Below, one piece after another: positions 10,669-22,785 of a stretch of DNA of 64,000 bases. The stretch's first letter is position 1. Each line of letters opens with the position of its first letter. A program made the translations under genes and the position numbers. This stretch comes from Gentiana macrophylla (taxonomy: Eukaryota > Streptophyta > Magnoliopsida > Gentianales > Gentianaceae): contig CM047805.1 in the NCBI GenBank assembly GCA_026214975.1, positions 187,241,333 through 187,305,332 of the forward strand. Direction: 5' to 3'. The notes below the pieces were generated by a model. That model saw only the letters and a program-made list of their open reading frames with translations. It was not told where the DNA came from and ran no database searches.

Positions 10669-12079
10669 ACACGGTGAACGGATTGTCTCCTAAACATTTA
10701 ACAACAAAACAACAAACACAATATTAGTAAGGAACATGGTATTTTAAAAAAAGGGGTTTACCTTGAATATTCAGTGAATACTGTTTTTTCCATTTATAAC
10801 TTGCTTTCCATTTGATAACTTTCGTCGGGTAGGTTTCATTTATAACTTGCTTTCCAACCCACGGCCATGGATTTAAGGGTCTTTATAATTGTGTCCCTAG
10901 CTAGTTGTTCAAGGAAACCCACATTGAAGGTCAACGTCAAACCATCAAAATTTCTAAGCTTTTGCAACTTTCAGTCATCACAAATAACGTGCAGACGTCA
11001 CGAAAAAAAAGTAAAACTTTTTATCAGCCATATATATATATTTATATAAAAATCGTACTCCGATATCCTCCTCCAAGGAACAAAAGCGTTTAGTGTGAGG
11101 ATTTCCAGTCCGGTTTGATCAACTGCACATTCTGCGGTTCGTCGATTTTTCCAGCCCGGTTTGATCCAATTCAATCAGTTGGTCTGGTTTTCCACCCCTA
11201 TAAAGTAGTATGATCAGCAATTTTTATCTATACATATGATGGAGCAATTTCATTTCAACTTTTTGTAGGAGCATTTTCCCATCTTTTTATCATCTTTCAA
11301 TTCGTTGAGTTGAAGAAAACAGTCACACAACAACATTATATTGCCTGCAGCACAGCTAGCTATTATGGAGATCGAGTAGATGAATTAAACAGGAAAAAAG
11401 ATCAAGCACGGCTAAAAGGAACAGAATAAAAGACGTACGTATAAGAAAAATTCAGTTTATTTACTAGGAAAAATTGGTGGTACACCAAACTTCTCAGCAC
11501 AAGTAAAATTCAATTTATTTACATATATAGAAGCCGGCGCCCATACACTGTTATGTGCATCAACTGCATCATCAAAATAAGAGATCAACAATATCTGTAG
11601 CACGATTTAGCATATCTTCTCGGTCTCGGTTAAGGCTGAAGGAAGAGAATTCCAAAAAACAAATAAACAAACCAACCAAGATCCAAAGATACCGAAGATA
11701 TCGTCAATTAATACTTGCTGGATCATGAAACAATTACCGATGAACAACCATAATCTGACCGCAGGTGAAAATCCTTTTGATGGATAATGTAACGTCAGAC
11801 TCGAAGCTGGCTATTGATTTTCTTACTACACTAGCTTGAATTTATTAACTGAAAATCGTCAACAATATAACAAAATCACATAACTCAAAAACATGAAGCA
11901 TGCAGATCTTACATTCTCAATCTCTTTTAAGTCCACAATGTTGATTGTGCACGACATAAAAATACAAAAAGCCCTTCGTTATAGGTAAATGGTGAAATTT
12001 TCTTCATTTCACAAATGGTAGTTCAAGTTTGATGGGCTTTGATTGCTAATTTTATTTTTAAGGCTTAGAAATCAGGATT
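10669..12079. other. Intergenic, nothing firmly recognised
   Basis: AT-rich sequence. Two related 20-30 bp blocks (TTTCATTTATAACTTGCTTTCCA and a near copy, about 10790-10855) form a small tandem repeat. TTTCCAGCCCGGTTTGATC-like text occurs twice near 11103-11165. No gene is supported. Confidence 0.35.
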
Positions 12080-12290
12080 TTAGTACATAATAGATGTATC
12101 ATTACCAGCAGTCCAAAGCTTTATCTGAGGTTTAATTCCAGCAATGCTTACCTCGAGTCCATAACCTATTGTATCAGCGGTCATTCGAATCGACTCGACC
12201 CTAGTAGGTAGAGATAGAAGAAGATAATTATGCCTATACATATTGATACTGATGGTACGCAAATCTGTTTCTGACAACCCCCTGATGTTT
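12080..12290 (-). CDS. Possible last exon of an unknown gene
   Basis: A minus-strand frame runs to a stop at 12080-12082 and encodes about 66 residues of ordinary composition, including DLRTISINMYRHNYLLLSL and TIGYGLEVSIAGIKPQIKLW. It is preceded by a pyrimidine-rich tract ending CATCAG, a plausible 3' splice acceptor near 12284-12291. Alternation of hydrophobic and polar residues suggests beta-strands. I do not recognise the family and see no upstream exons with confidence. It may be a real terminal exon, a pseudo-exon or a chance frame. Confidence 0.3.
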
Positions 12291-13744
12291 TTTTTTTCTT
12301 TTTCTGTTCAATTTTATCCTTCCAATTTTCACACATACTTATTCCGACTCAAATTTAGGCAGAATGTTGAATTTTTCTGCCCTAATTTAGATGAGAACGT
12401 ATGAAATAAGTTTTCTGACCTATAGAAAATCTAGGCTCAAACTCATATAAGAGAAGAGGTCTCATCTCCAAAACCTAGGTTGTGAGGTGAGGAAAATACA
12501 TTTCTTAATATGATGGATAATACAATAGCAAGTGCATTATTTGGAACTTTAACATGACCGGTATTGAATCTAGAATACGCTTAAGTTCAGACTGAAATTA
12601 AATCAGAATAATCAATGACTTTCTGACTTATGTTGGGTCAAAATAATGTATAGTACGAAAAGATCTTACTTAACAGAAGCTGGTAGATATAAAATTATAC
12701 AATTACAAAGCTCAGGTGAAGAACGCATCACTCTTTAAAACAAAGCAATCCACGCAAAACCATCTCATAAACAAGTGGTCCACATGCTTACAGGACTAGA
12801 GAGTTCCAAGGTCTATCAAACATCAAAGCTAAATAAAAAATAAAAAATAAAAAATAAAAAAAACACAATGGAAAACCACAAACATCTGTTAACCACAGAA
12901 TCAGTCACACATGTCGTTTGAACCGTTGATTATTACAGGCCCTAATGTTGATGTGGAATCTCAATGACTCGATCTAACGGTTCAAATGACAAGTGTTTTG
13001 CAGCTTTTGCCAGAGGCATACCCATAACATTCTTGAAAACACAATCTGGTCACAGTAGAAAAAAAATAAAGAGAGAAACAGAAAACCAACACATGGAGTT
13101 TTGACGCTCCTTATTAAGCGTGGCAACAAACCACAAGAAAGTCAACATAGAAGTACTCAATAGGTTCAAGATAAGCAGATTCAATGTCACTTGAACTCTT
13201 ATTTATCCAGCTTTACCTTCTACAAGCAAAACTGATGCATTGTGACACACAAATGCCCATTAAAGTCTAAAGCATCACTCGATGACCCAAACATGTTTTA
13301 TTACGTGAACTTTAACCAGCCATTGATCAATGTTTCAGTAACACCACCAGCAAACTTTAACCAGCCATTGATCACTGAACAGTAACACCACCACCAAACC
13401 ACCCATATAGCTCCAGTCACAGATTTTCCGGTTCTTCAATACATGACGCACGCTTCTAAAAAGGATAAATGTCAATGTCCCAAGGGTGAAAAGGCCCTTG
13501 CTTCTAGAGTGCTGCGTTTATCACTATCTTCTTACTTAGTCTTAGCTGTCTCTTTCCTGGCTGTCATCTATATATACCTTTCTATTTCCAAGCTCCCTCT
13601 ATCATACCTTTCCGTTTTACACGTGTCAAAGTGGGAAATGACGTAAGATGCAATTGCAGGTGCTTCTCTGAAGTAAAGGTATGTACAAACTAAACATTCA
13701 CAACAGCTTCACTCTCTACAAGGTCATGCTACTAAAGAAAAGGA
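12291..13744. other. Region downstream of DCP1; 3' UTR and simple repeats
   Basis: The part next to the DCP1 stop is expected to be its 3' UTR on minus, but no single polyadenylation signal stands out. A (TAAAAAA)n tract lies at about 12835-12862. A roughly 46-bp direct repeat (AACTTTAACCAGCCATTGATCA) sits at about 13308-13400. No other gene is seen. Confidence 0.4.
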
Positions 13745-16700
13745 TCAAGACTGGTGGGCTTTCATCAAAGCTTGGTAGACTATGTCGATAAATTGGTTGT
13801 CCTGCGAATATCAGAAACATTAATTCACAAGATATTGCCCAGATACCAGCAAAATATCAAACAATGGATAATAAACATAAAATTTCAATCAAACATATCC
13901 GTTCCTAATGAACTGTCATTTTAGAGAATTAATTTTCTGCTCATCAGCTATACCCCTCGAAAACCAAGTCATTTATTGCATGAGAAACAATAATAGATCA
14001 GAAAGTACTAATAGCAACAAAGAACATTGCAGGCTTTTCAATCCGACACTAAAAAAATGAACGGAACGTGCTACTCTTATACATAATTGTCCTAGTTAAT
14101 AGGACAAGTATTCACTCATTATTGCCATTTGAAGCCGGACACTTAAGCTTAAACAAAATGTTACACAGCTGGCAATTTAGAGGCCTCCAGTTTCTTTGCT
14201 CAAGGACAGGAAAAAAGACAGTTAACTTGAACATGCAATTGGTTTTTTTTTTTTTTTAATCTCAGAGGAAATATTCAAACCTCAGAAATGTACATGCTGG
14301 CGTGTTAAAAGAAATTTTGTTACAAGTTGGAGCAATTTTGATGATGATAATAATATAACAACACAATCATACAAGGGCTCATAGCTAAACACACAAACTT
14401 CCTTTAAGACCAGGAGAAAATTCTCATATCTATATTACTTAGTAGGGATATATGCCAACTCAATCAGCAAATATGCTCTTTTCTCCGATGTGAAGCTCAT
14501 TATCTCTATGTACGATACCAACATAAGTATTATATCTCCATAAATGAAAAACAATAATAAAATACCAGTAGAACTGAACATACCTGAACAAGTGTTTGAA
14601 GTGCATTGTGAACTCTTTCCCGGTTCAATTGTCCATAGTTGGAGGTGGGGGTGAGATTTGCATTAAAATGTTGTGGAAGTGTAGGTGACGGTGTAGGTGG
14701 CGGGAATGGTTGAAGCATCTGAGTGCCAAGTTGTTGATGTTGTGGAATCATCAGAGGATGACAAGCGTAATCAACAGAGGATGAAGATGAAATTAGGGAA
14801 GCACGAGGAGTTTCAATCATTGGAGGTGTTGCACCAGCTCCATCGAAACAAGAAGGCTTGACAAGATTAGCAGGCTGACTGTTACCGAAAGGCTCAAATC
14901 TATCACTCAAGTTCATTGTAGGTGTGGGACGTGATGTGACAGGTGATGATGATATATTTGAAACACGGGAATGATTTTCATCATGTACACGAGATAACGA
15001 ATTACTGGGTGCTTTCTTGTCAAAGAGTTGCCTAGAGTATATGTCATCCTGAGTGCCGTATCCTCCCGTACGCATTGCAGTCTGCAAAAAAACGTGTTAA
15101 TTTTTTATTTATATTTTGAAGGGGTAGGGGTTGTATGGGATTATACTAAGTATTATTTAACATATATTATACTTTATAGGGTGGTTATAAGTAAAGTTAC
15201 ACTACTAAATTTGTACATAAACTAACACATTAATATATGTTAAATAATACTTAGTATAATCCAATAGGTTGATTGTGCTCCATCCATCGTAAGACCTTTT
15301 TAATAATCCTAAACGCCTCTACATGCACATTGCACTCTGAATAAAGAATGTCCCTGAACAATGAAAATGAATGCTCTACTAGAAATAAGGGCATTTGTAA
15401 AAAGAAGTGTTTTGCGTCTACTACCTAGCACCAGCTGTGTAGAGAAAGTGACAAACTACTATAGAAAGTACTATTCAACTCTTATTCACGGGGAGTCATA
15501 CCAGTTAATTAAGCAGTATAAAACTTAGAAATATCATCATCTCATCCAAACAATATGTATAAGTAAACTGTCAAGGGATATAACTTATATCATGTGCACT
15601 GGTGCACAAGAGCATCCCCCATGTGTGACGTATGGGAAAACAGTCGAGCCACTTTGTGCTTAATGCACCAGGTCTAATCTCTACTTGGAGATGTTGCACT
15701 AGCAGCTTCAGTTAGCCACAGATTAGCCAACTTAATATCTCTAACTACTAAATTCATGACATAAATGAGACTGGCTCGTTCAACATGCGGACAAATATTT
15801 TTCTTAAATTATGTAGATATTTTATTATAATAATCTGCTCAACTCGTTCAATTTATTGTTTAAGTCACTACAGTCTACAATTTATCCAAAATTCTCCCTG
15901 ACCCATTTTCCATAATCTATTGTCACACAGCGAGCAATGCGAAGGCTTCCTTTACTAGTCCTACTTCCAAGTAAACAAAAATGCTAACAATGCAGCCTAT
16001 TAGGAGGAGAGAAAAAAATCTAACACTTCAATAAATAAGTACTCACACTTTGAAAGTCAGCCAATGAAGAATCCACGGGCTGATCCCTTGAACATGCTGC
16101 TACCCCTTCTGGTTCAAGAGGACCCTCAATTACTGCGCTGGTAGGCACTGCCTCAAGTTCACGCATCTCACTGAGAACAGAGAAATAACAATGGAGAAGA
16201 TAAATGGTCAGCAGATAGTTACTATCAGACTGCATGTGAATAGCATGTAAGTCAAATGTTGTCAGGATCAGGTTACATTAGGGACACCCATTTTGTTTCA
16301 TCAAACGGTGCATCCGCAAACTACAAAGCCATGCAAAATTAAGGCCACCTTATGCGTCCTCGAGATATAAAGTTTTACATGTGCAACGGCAACTCCATTC
16401 TCAGGCTAAACAAAAATCTAATCATATCACCAACCTAGACCCAGTTTTATGGCATGCAAGCTCATACCTCATTCCGGGACCGGTCTAACAATGAATTCAT
16501 TAACTGCACAAGAGACTAGTATGAAAAGTCAGACGATCTTATATTTTTTTCTTTTTTTGTTTTAAAACAAGGAGCTCATATGATCAAGGTTAGAAATCAA
16601 TATCTAAAAAGTTTTCAGTTGATAGCCTTGGCACAGCGGTAAAAACTGTCGTTACACAACCAGGGGTCAAACTCACGATTCAAGCCGTAGAAACCTCTTA

Positions 16701-19700
16701 CGGAAATATAAGTTAAGGGCTGCATTTAGTAGTCTTAAATGGCACAGCCTTTCCGGCCGCTGCATAGGGAGGATGTGCCTCATTCACCACACCCTACTTA
16801 AAGATATTTAAAGATAATGTGAGAGTGAGATGCATCATTGACATCAGAATAAAATAGACCAACAATGACATAGGAACTTGTTTTTTTTTTGTTGAAGAGT
16901 ATAACATGGGAACTGAATAACAAATTAAAGCAGAATAACATGGCATCAATTGTTTTGCAGTTCCAGGTTGCGTATAATAGAGAATGCTAATAATCAAATT
17001 CTCAAATACTCAAATACGAAAGGGTCGTGACGGACATCAATCATATTCAGTAAATAAATTATGGTTAAGATGTTTGGATTACATCAGGTATCGTGTCAAA
17101 TAAAATGGGTGGTGTATTTGATGAAAAATGTAAGAGAGAGATTACTTTATCAAGATGGAAAAGGTGCTTTAATTATATGAAAAAGTGGTGAGAATACAGT
17201 GAATTTATTTTTGTCCAAACACGCCGTTAATTAACAGATGCATGTTAGTTTTAAGACTATACAATAGGGTCACATTGTTATCAATGAAAGAGTGAAGATT
17301 GTTGAACCATGAGGTATAAAAATATGGAATACAATTTATTGTGCAATGCTGTAGCAAATCACATATTTTGTTAACAAATAACTTGGATCTTCACAAGTGG
17401 GCATAAATTAATTGCATCTCCTGATTTCCCATCTGAAGAGACAATGACTGAGAGAACCCAGCAGTAGTACCGTATAGTAACGAGCCATTTTATTTTAGTC
17501 AGACTTCTGCAATAAGCACAAAGAATTCCCCATACATCCAACCAGGATTTATGCCATTCATTATAATTTACCACAGCTATCATATAATTTACCAAAGGAA
17601 AGTTTGACATATAACATGGCTCTTCAAAGTTTCAGAATACTTAGTCACTACATACTTAAACACAAAAGAAATTTTCAAGATCACACAAACTACCCGTATA
17701 TTACTATTTACTAGTAGATGGTAAAAAATATGGCACAAAAGAAGAAAAGAAATGGAGGTGTTTTATAAATAATAAAAAATAAAGTATGCCCCTTTTTAAG
17801 TTCCTCGTGTAACATCCTTATCTGGTTAAGTGAAGAGATTCAATCAGGCTGAATCGAGTACCAAATGTTAGGTAAACAGCCAAGAAGTACCAGACGGCAG
17901 GTCTGTCAGTAACTGAATGTGACCTTTAACAGGGGCTCCTCTGATGATTATAAATTTTCCTCATATGTAGTATGCATTTACAGCAGATAATAATGTTTTA
18001 GCCATTAAATATAAGCATATACAAATACACACACACGCGTGCCCCAAGATTTTCAAGATCACACAAACTACTCGCATATTAATGCTTTCTAGTACAGGGT
18101 AAAAAAATGTGGCACAAAAGAACAAAAATAATGGCGGTGTTTTCAAGAAAAACAAGTAAGCGATTTTTGAAGTTCATCATCTAACATCCTTATCTGGGTA
18201 AGTGACAAGAATGAATCAGTTTGAAGCAAATACCAAATCTTAGGTAAACATCAAAGAAGTACCAAAAGGCAGGTCAGTCAGTGACTGAATGTGACATTTA
18301 ACAGGGGCTCCACTTATGATTATTAATTTTCCCTATTAGCCCTTACATACAAAAACACACACGAGCCAAGAATTTTTAACATCACAACTTTTCCTCAACA
18401 CAATATCCTGAATGTATCCTAATAAATGATTACTTAAAAAGAACATCATAGTGCTTTAACCTTTTTTTAAATTTTAGGTGGCAAAAGTCCTTGATAACTA
18501 AAATCATGTAATTGGCGAAATTCCAGATTAAGGGGAAATGCCTACACTATGCTATACTTTGTTTCCATTCTGTGGCTAATGTTAACCAAGCAACTCAAAG
18601 GCATTAAAAATAGAAAGCAAGACATAAACAATAATCCTTATTTCCCATGTTTATATACAATCAGCCAAGAAGTCATCTCACCTGTCTCTTGAGGTCACTT
18701 GTGAGTTTGGATAAACTTTTGACTGTGCTCCGAGTAACCTATACCAAAAAAGCACAAAAACTAATCAAAGTGGTGAAACAAATATTAGGAGCATAATAAA
18801 CTAATGTTTTTGTAGATCTCTGTGTATGAATGCAAGGCATGTAAACCATGCATAAGATGGAGTTAAGATAATGAACACAGTGCATGATCAAAAGATTTTC
18901 AATACAAGAGTATTTCATGAACTTCTTCCTGCAAAATTAAAGGGAAAAAGACATTCTCCTAAAAATGAAAAGGAGGAAACTGCAAGGTGCTTACCGACTA
19001 AAGAGATTGGCAACTTCCTCACAGTCATATGTAACATAGAACCAAATACCATTGATTTTTTGTGCTGCATTTCGATAAAGCAAATAGGGAATTTGAACTT
19101 CATACTCAAAGTCTTGTACTAGATGCTCCACAAAGTTTTCTGAAATTAATGAAAAAACAGAATGTTGGTCGATCACATGACAATAGTCAGCTGGTTCTAT
19201 CATGCATACAAGGGGATGTCAATTTGCTCTTGACTAGCTCTGTTTAGCAGCAATAGTTGAATAGATTCTACAAACTACAAATTCAGAACCATATGAAATG
19301 ATCAACAAGAAGTTTTCAAAATAATAAAAATAAAACAGAAAGCTAGAAACTGGCCAGAGCAAGCTTGATAAAAGACTGGAATGGAACAATACAAACAATC
19401 CCAGGTAAGATGCAAAGGGGCACATCCATGACCAAATCAGACAACTCACTGACCTGCATTCAACCTATTCATAACAATGAACTGGAACTGTGGTTGAGTG
19501 TTCCTGTTTAACAGTTATAAAAACATGATCAGGCGCACAGTGCAAATCGCATAAGCAAAAAATTTGATCTATATTTTCAACTTTTATGACATTTTTGAGA
19601 TATATAAAGTATTCCTAACCTCCTCACCACAAAAAGAGACCCCTCAACATCCTTGCGGCTCTGCATCAATAAACAAAAAGACATGAAGATAGAACACAGC

Positions 19701-20434
19701 AAAGATAAAAATGGAGTGAGGTGGAATAATTTACAAATGTTACCAACTTTTAACTAATAAAATTTCCATATATTATAGTGTCAGATTATCTGAAGCACTT
19801 TGAATTAGAAAATAGTGTACATATCAAAATCATACAAAAGCAAAAAAAAAAAGCACTCCATAATTTGCAGAGAACCGAATTCTTCGATGCAAAGTGGAAA
19901 ACCAACCACTTGGCTCAACATAGACAAGTGTAACCCAAGCGATTGAAAACAACATTGGAGAACAACCGCTCTTCTTTATAGATCAGCCATATCCAACCTG
20001 AACACTTCTAAGTGGCAAATATACGAGTCTTTTCATTTAGACAGCAATATTAGATCTACACGCCTATTACCACAACAAATGAGTTCAATCGCTCAAAAGG
20101 AAGTCAATAAGCACTATATTTTGCCCATCCTTTTTCACCTTCCTCAAATATAAAAGTAGTTCAAACGGAGTCAATCGGATTAAGACATACAGCCAAAAAC
20201 GGTTATGAGCGCCACAATAATCTGTAAACAAACGAGAAGAAAGGTTGAAATAACAGTACATACCCATTGATTAAGTTCAATATTGAACTCGTACAAAGTA
20301 ACGTGAGAAATAGTGATCAAAATCTCTTGAATGAAAGGATCGCTCCTCTGCAAAACGGTGAGATTAAGGACATTGGTGCTTTGCTGGTCCAGATACGGCT
20401 TCAGCCTTCCGTTAACCGTCTTCGCCGTCGTCAT
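13745..20434 (-). CDS. DCP1: mRNA-decapping enzyme subunit DCP1
   Basis: DCP1 is the activator subunit of the DCP2 decapping enzyme and acts in cytoplasmic P-bodies in 5'-3' mRNA decay. Eight exons splice to 380 residues without a frameshift: 20264-20434, 19620-19660, 19454-19503, 18995-19139, 18682-18738, 16047-16170, 14584-15081, 13745-13801. The EVH1-like DCP1 domain spans about residues 10-140, with LNLTVLQRSDPFIQEILIT, HVTLYEFNIELNQW, SRKDVEGSLFVV, FQFIVMNR and DFEYEVQ...YLLYRNAAQ...GIWFY. A low-complexity Ser/Pro/Thr-rich linker follows in exon 7. The short terminal exon encodes DNQFIDIVYQALMKAHQS, the conserved trimerisation segment. Length agrees with the Arabidopsis protein (about 367). 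The start is the only in-frame Met before the conserved N-terminus. All junctions are GT-AG. Introns contain a SINE, a foldback repeat and a tandem duplication. Confidence 0.95.
15138..15262. repeat. Perfect 32-bp inverted repeat in DCP1 intron
   Basis: 15138-15169 is the exact reverse complement of 15231-15262, with a 61-bp spacer. It lies 57 bp upstream of the acceptor of DCP1 exon 7 on the transcribed strand. It is probably a small foldback MITE. Confidence 0.9.
16622..16795 (+). mobile_element. Au-type SINE in DCP1 intron 6
   Basis: The tRNA-like head has an A-box region CTTGGCACAGCGGTAAAAAC and a degenerate B box GGGGTCAAACTC. A body follows with GTAGAAACCTCTTACGGAAA and AAGGGCTGC, then CCTTTCCGGCCGCTGCATA, in the order known for plant Au SINEs. 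It lies antisense to DCP1. Target duplications were not resolved. Confidence 0.7.
17672..18345. repeat. Tandem duplication, about 290-bp unit, in DCP1 intron 5
   Basis: 17672-17965 and 18047-18345 share long blocks in the same order: AAGATCACACAAACTAC, TGGCACAAAAGAA, AACATCCTTATCTGG, AAGAAGTACCA and AACAGGGGCTCC. The copies are clearly diverged, so the duplication is not recent. Confidence 0.85.
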
Positions 20435-20549
20435 CTTCGGCCGCAGTAATTATTTTTCCTATACACTGATCACTGAGAACACAGAGGCGAAAGTGGAGTA
20501 ATGAGATTTCACGTGCTAGTAGACAATAGTGACGAATGGCGTGCAGCGG

Positions 20550-20567
20550 AGCTTTTTATAAAAAGCT
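20550..20567 (-). promoter_or_regulatory. Palindromic TATA element upstream of DCP1
   Basis: AGCTTTTTATAAAAAGCT is a perfect 18-bp palindrome about 118 bp upstream of the DCP1 start codon. On minus it gives TATAAAAAG, a good core promoter match. Because it is palindromic it reads the same outward. Confidence 0.55.
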
Positions 20568-20640
20568 GCCGCCAGCTGCGATAAAAGCGAGACGATAGAG
20601 ACGGCGGGATATTTTAGGTAGGTTTTCTCTCGAGTATTTT

Positions 20641-21725
20641 TGGAGGGAATATGGACGCTGCCGGCCGGTAGACGGTCAACTTTTTTTCTGGAAGTTTGTT
20701 AGTTTGACTTCCCTTGTAGTAGTACTTTTTTTCTAATCATAAAAAATCATCTTATTATTAAAATAAATCTTTTTTATAACAAATTATTAAACCAAATCTG
20801 CTATGCAATAGATGGCGGCAAACAACGAAAATACTTGTGTGGTGTATGGAAACATTAAGCAATATAAAGCTATCTGAACCCATTACATATTTTAATTATG
20901 TGGTTATGATCGTTTCATTCGTTCGCCACCAAAATACAATCCCGACACAAATATTTCTCGGCAAATATCCCAATGAAGTATTGGTCAAGCAGTGAATGCT
21001 AAGACTCGAGAACAATGAGGTCTAGCACCGTAATCTTGTGGTCCATCAAATGAAATAGGTGCACATTTTAAAGATATAAATAAGGTATTAACAATAGAAT
21101 TACTGGGTATCAATTGTCGGTATATAGGCCGTTAACATACCGTGAAAATCATTTGTTTGATTTTATGAGTGAACCCTATGAGTGATATTTAGGTTCAACC
21201 TTACTTTGTCTTGGGTATTTGTTTATGTAGTGTATTTATCAAATATCTTTATTTATTTAGTACTTTATTTAGGGACGATGGACAGTTCACGTCCCTAAAT
21301 ATATTTAGTTATGACTTATGAGAACTTGTAAAAATAATGATAGAGATGATGTTATAGTTGAAGAATGAATACTTAGTTGTCTGAATACGGATGTAAAATA
21401 AAATATTTATTATTTCGTAGTATTTAAATTGTGTGGGATAATGCTAAAGATGATCTTAAACAGTATGTTGTTTAGACGGTAATCGTAAAACAAGATTATA
21501 TATTATTTTATAGTATTTACGGATAAAGACTGAAATGATGATGTATAGAAAGCAGCTAGCTTTTTTTTTTTTTTAAGAACCCGAACGTGTTGGTTAACTA
21601 AAACATGACAAACACTAAAATCATCAAACTAAAACATATCAAACGCTAAAATGTAATCTTTCCAAATTGTATTCTTTTTCTTTTTCTTTCAAGTCTTCCA
21701 ATCCAAACAAGGGAGAGACATGTAC
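20641..21725. other. AT-rich intergenic DNA, nothing recognised
   Basis: It includes poly(T) at about 21561-21574. No open frame with a recognisable domain or repeat end is seen. Confidence 0.4.
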
Positions 21726-22029
21726 CAGGCCGTCCCTGTGTAAGGCTAAAAATTTAAGGCAGCCCATTTCTGTGAAAAAATAATATATTCATATTATTTT
21801 TAGGTCTGATATCTTTGATGAGCTTTATAAAAAAGTAATGGAATTTTATTAGACTTTCTTTCATTGAATTCGGTTATAAATTTAAGTCTTTACCGGTGTT
21901 TTAAGTTGAGTAAAAAATATAAACTAACCTAAAATACACTTTATTACGTAAAATAACGCGCTCTAAAATCACAGTTTTTTCATGAGGCCTTAAGCGCGGC
22001 GCTTGTTAGTCTACCCCGTGGGCGGCTCT
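21726..22029. mobile_element. hAT-type MITE, 304 bp
   Basis: The left end CAGGCCGTCCC and, inverted from the right, AGAGCCGCCC form short imperfect terminal repeats. The flanking 8-bp duplications ACATGTAC (21718-21725) and ACATATAC (22030-22037) match at 7 of 8. Confidence 0.6.
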
Positions 22030-22368
22030 ACATATACAAGACACCACAATGACATTCGTCACTTGAAATGTCGATTCTAAGGCGTGAAGTTCGACTTTTC
22101 GGATGTTGAATATCGCATTCGACCTATGAAAAATCGAAACAGCATGGTGATTGTGTCACGGTAGAAGTATAATACTTTATTCGTCCCCAAAATATAAGCA
22201 ATTTTTTTGCTTTGTCGTGTTATATAAGACATTTTAAGATATTAATGCAATAATTATTATATTTTTATTCCTCTTACACGTAATTTATTATTAATTCAAG
22301 AAAATATTATTACTCTATAACTAACTATTGTATTATTATAATCAAATGATATAAAAGTATAAAGTATA

Positions 22369-22740
22369 TGAAGAGAGTTTGAGAATGTGTTAACACAAGA
22401 GTAAACTTCAACTTATCTTTTATTCATTGATAATGAAGGAGTATAAATAGATACAATTTGGAGAGAGACTATTATTTAGTGGCCACTTGAGTATGTAGAT
22501 GTGGGCGGCACAAAAGCAAAAAGTAAAAGTACAATCTATGACTATGTATACATATATAAAGTAAACTAGAGTTTGACATATTAATTGTTTATATGTATCA
22601 CAATTAATATGTCTTTTACAAATAAATAAAGTGTACAAATAAAGTTATGCACGACATAGTCTGCTTGTGATCATGAGGATCGGTGATCTGCCGATCACCT
22701 CTTTGAGCCTCGTGATTTCTTTGAGTGATATATTTCCACC
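22369..22740 (-). repeat. 3' LTR of Copia element
   Basis: 372 bp, paired with 26995-27367. The inner terminal dinucleotide is changed (plus-strand end CCACC instead of CCACA). Several substitutions distinguish it from the 5' LTR, so insertion is not very recent. Confidence 0.9.
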
Positions 22741-22785
22741 CCCCTCAAATCAATTTGTATATATTGATGCGACCAAGTTTGCTAC

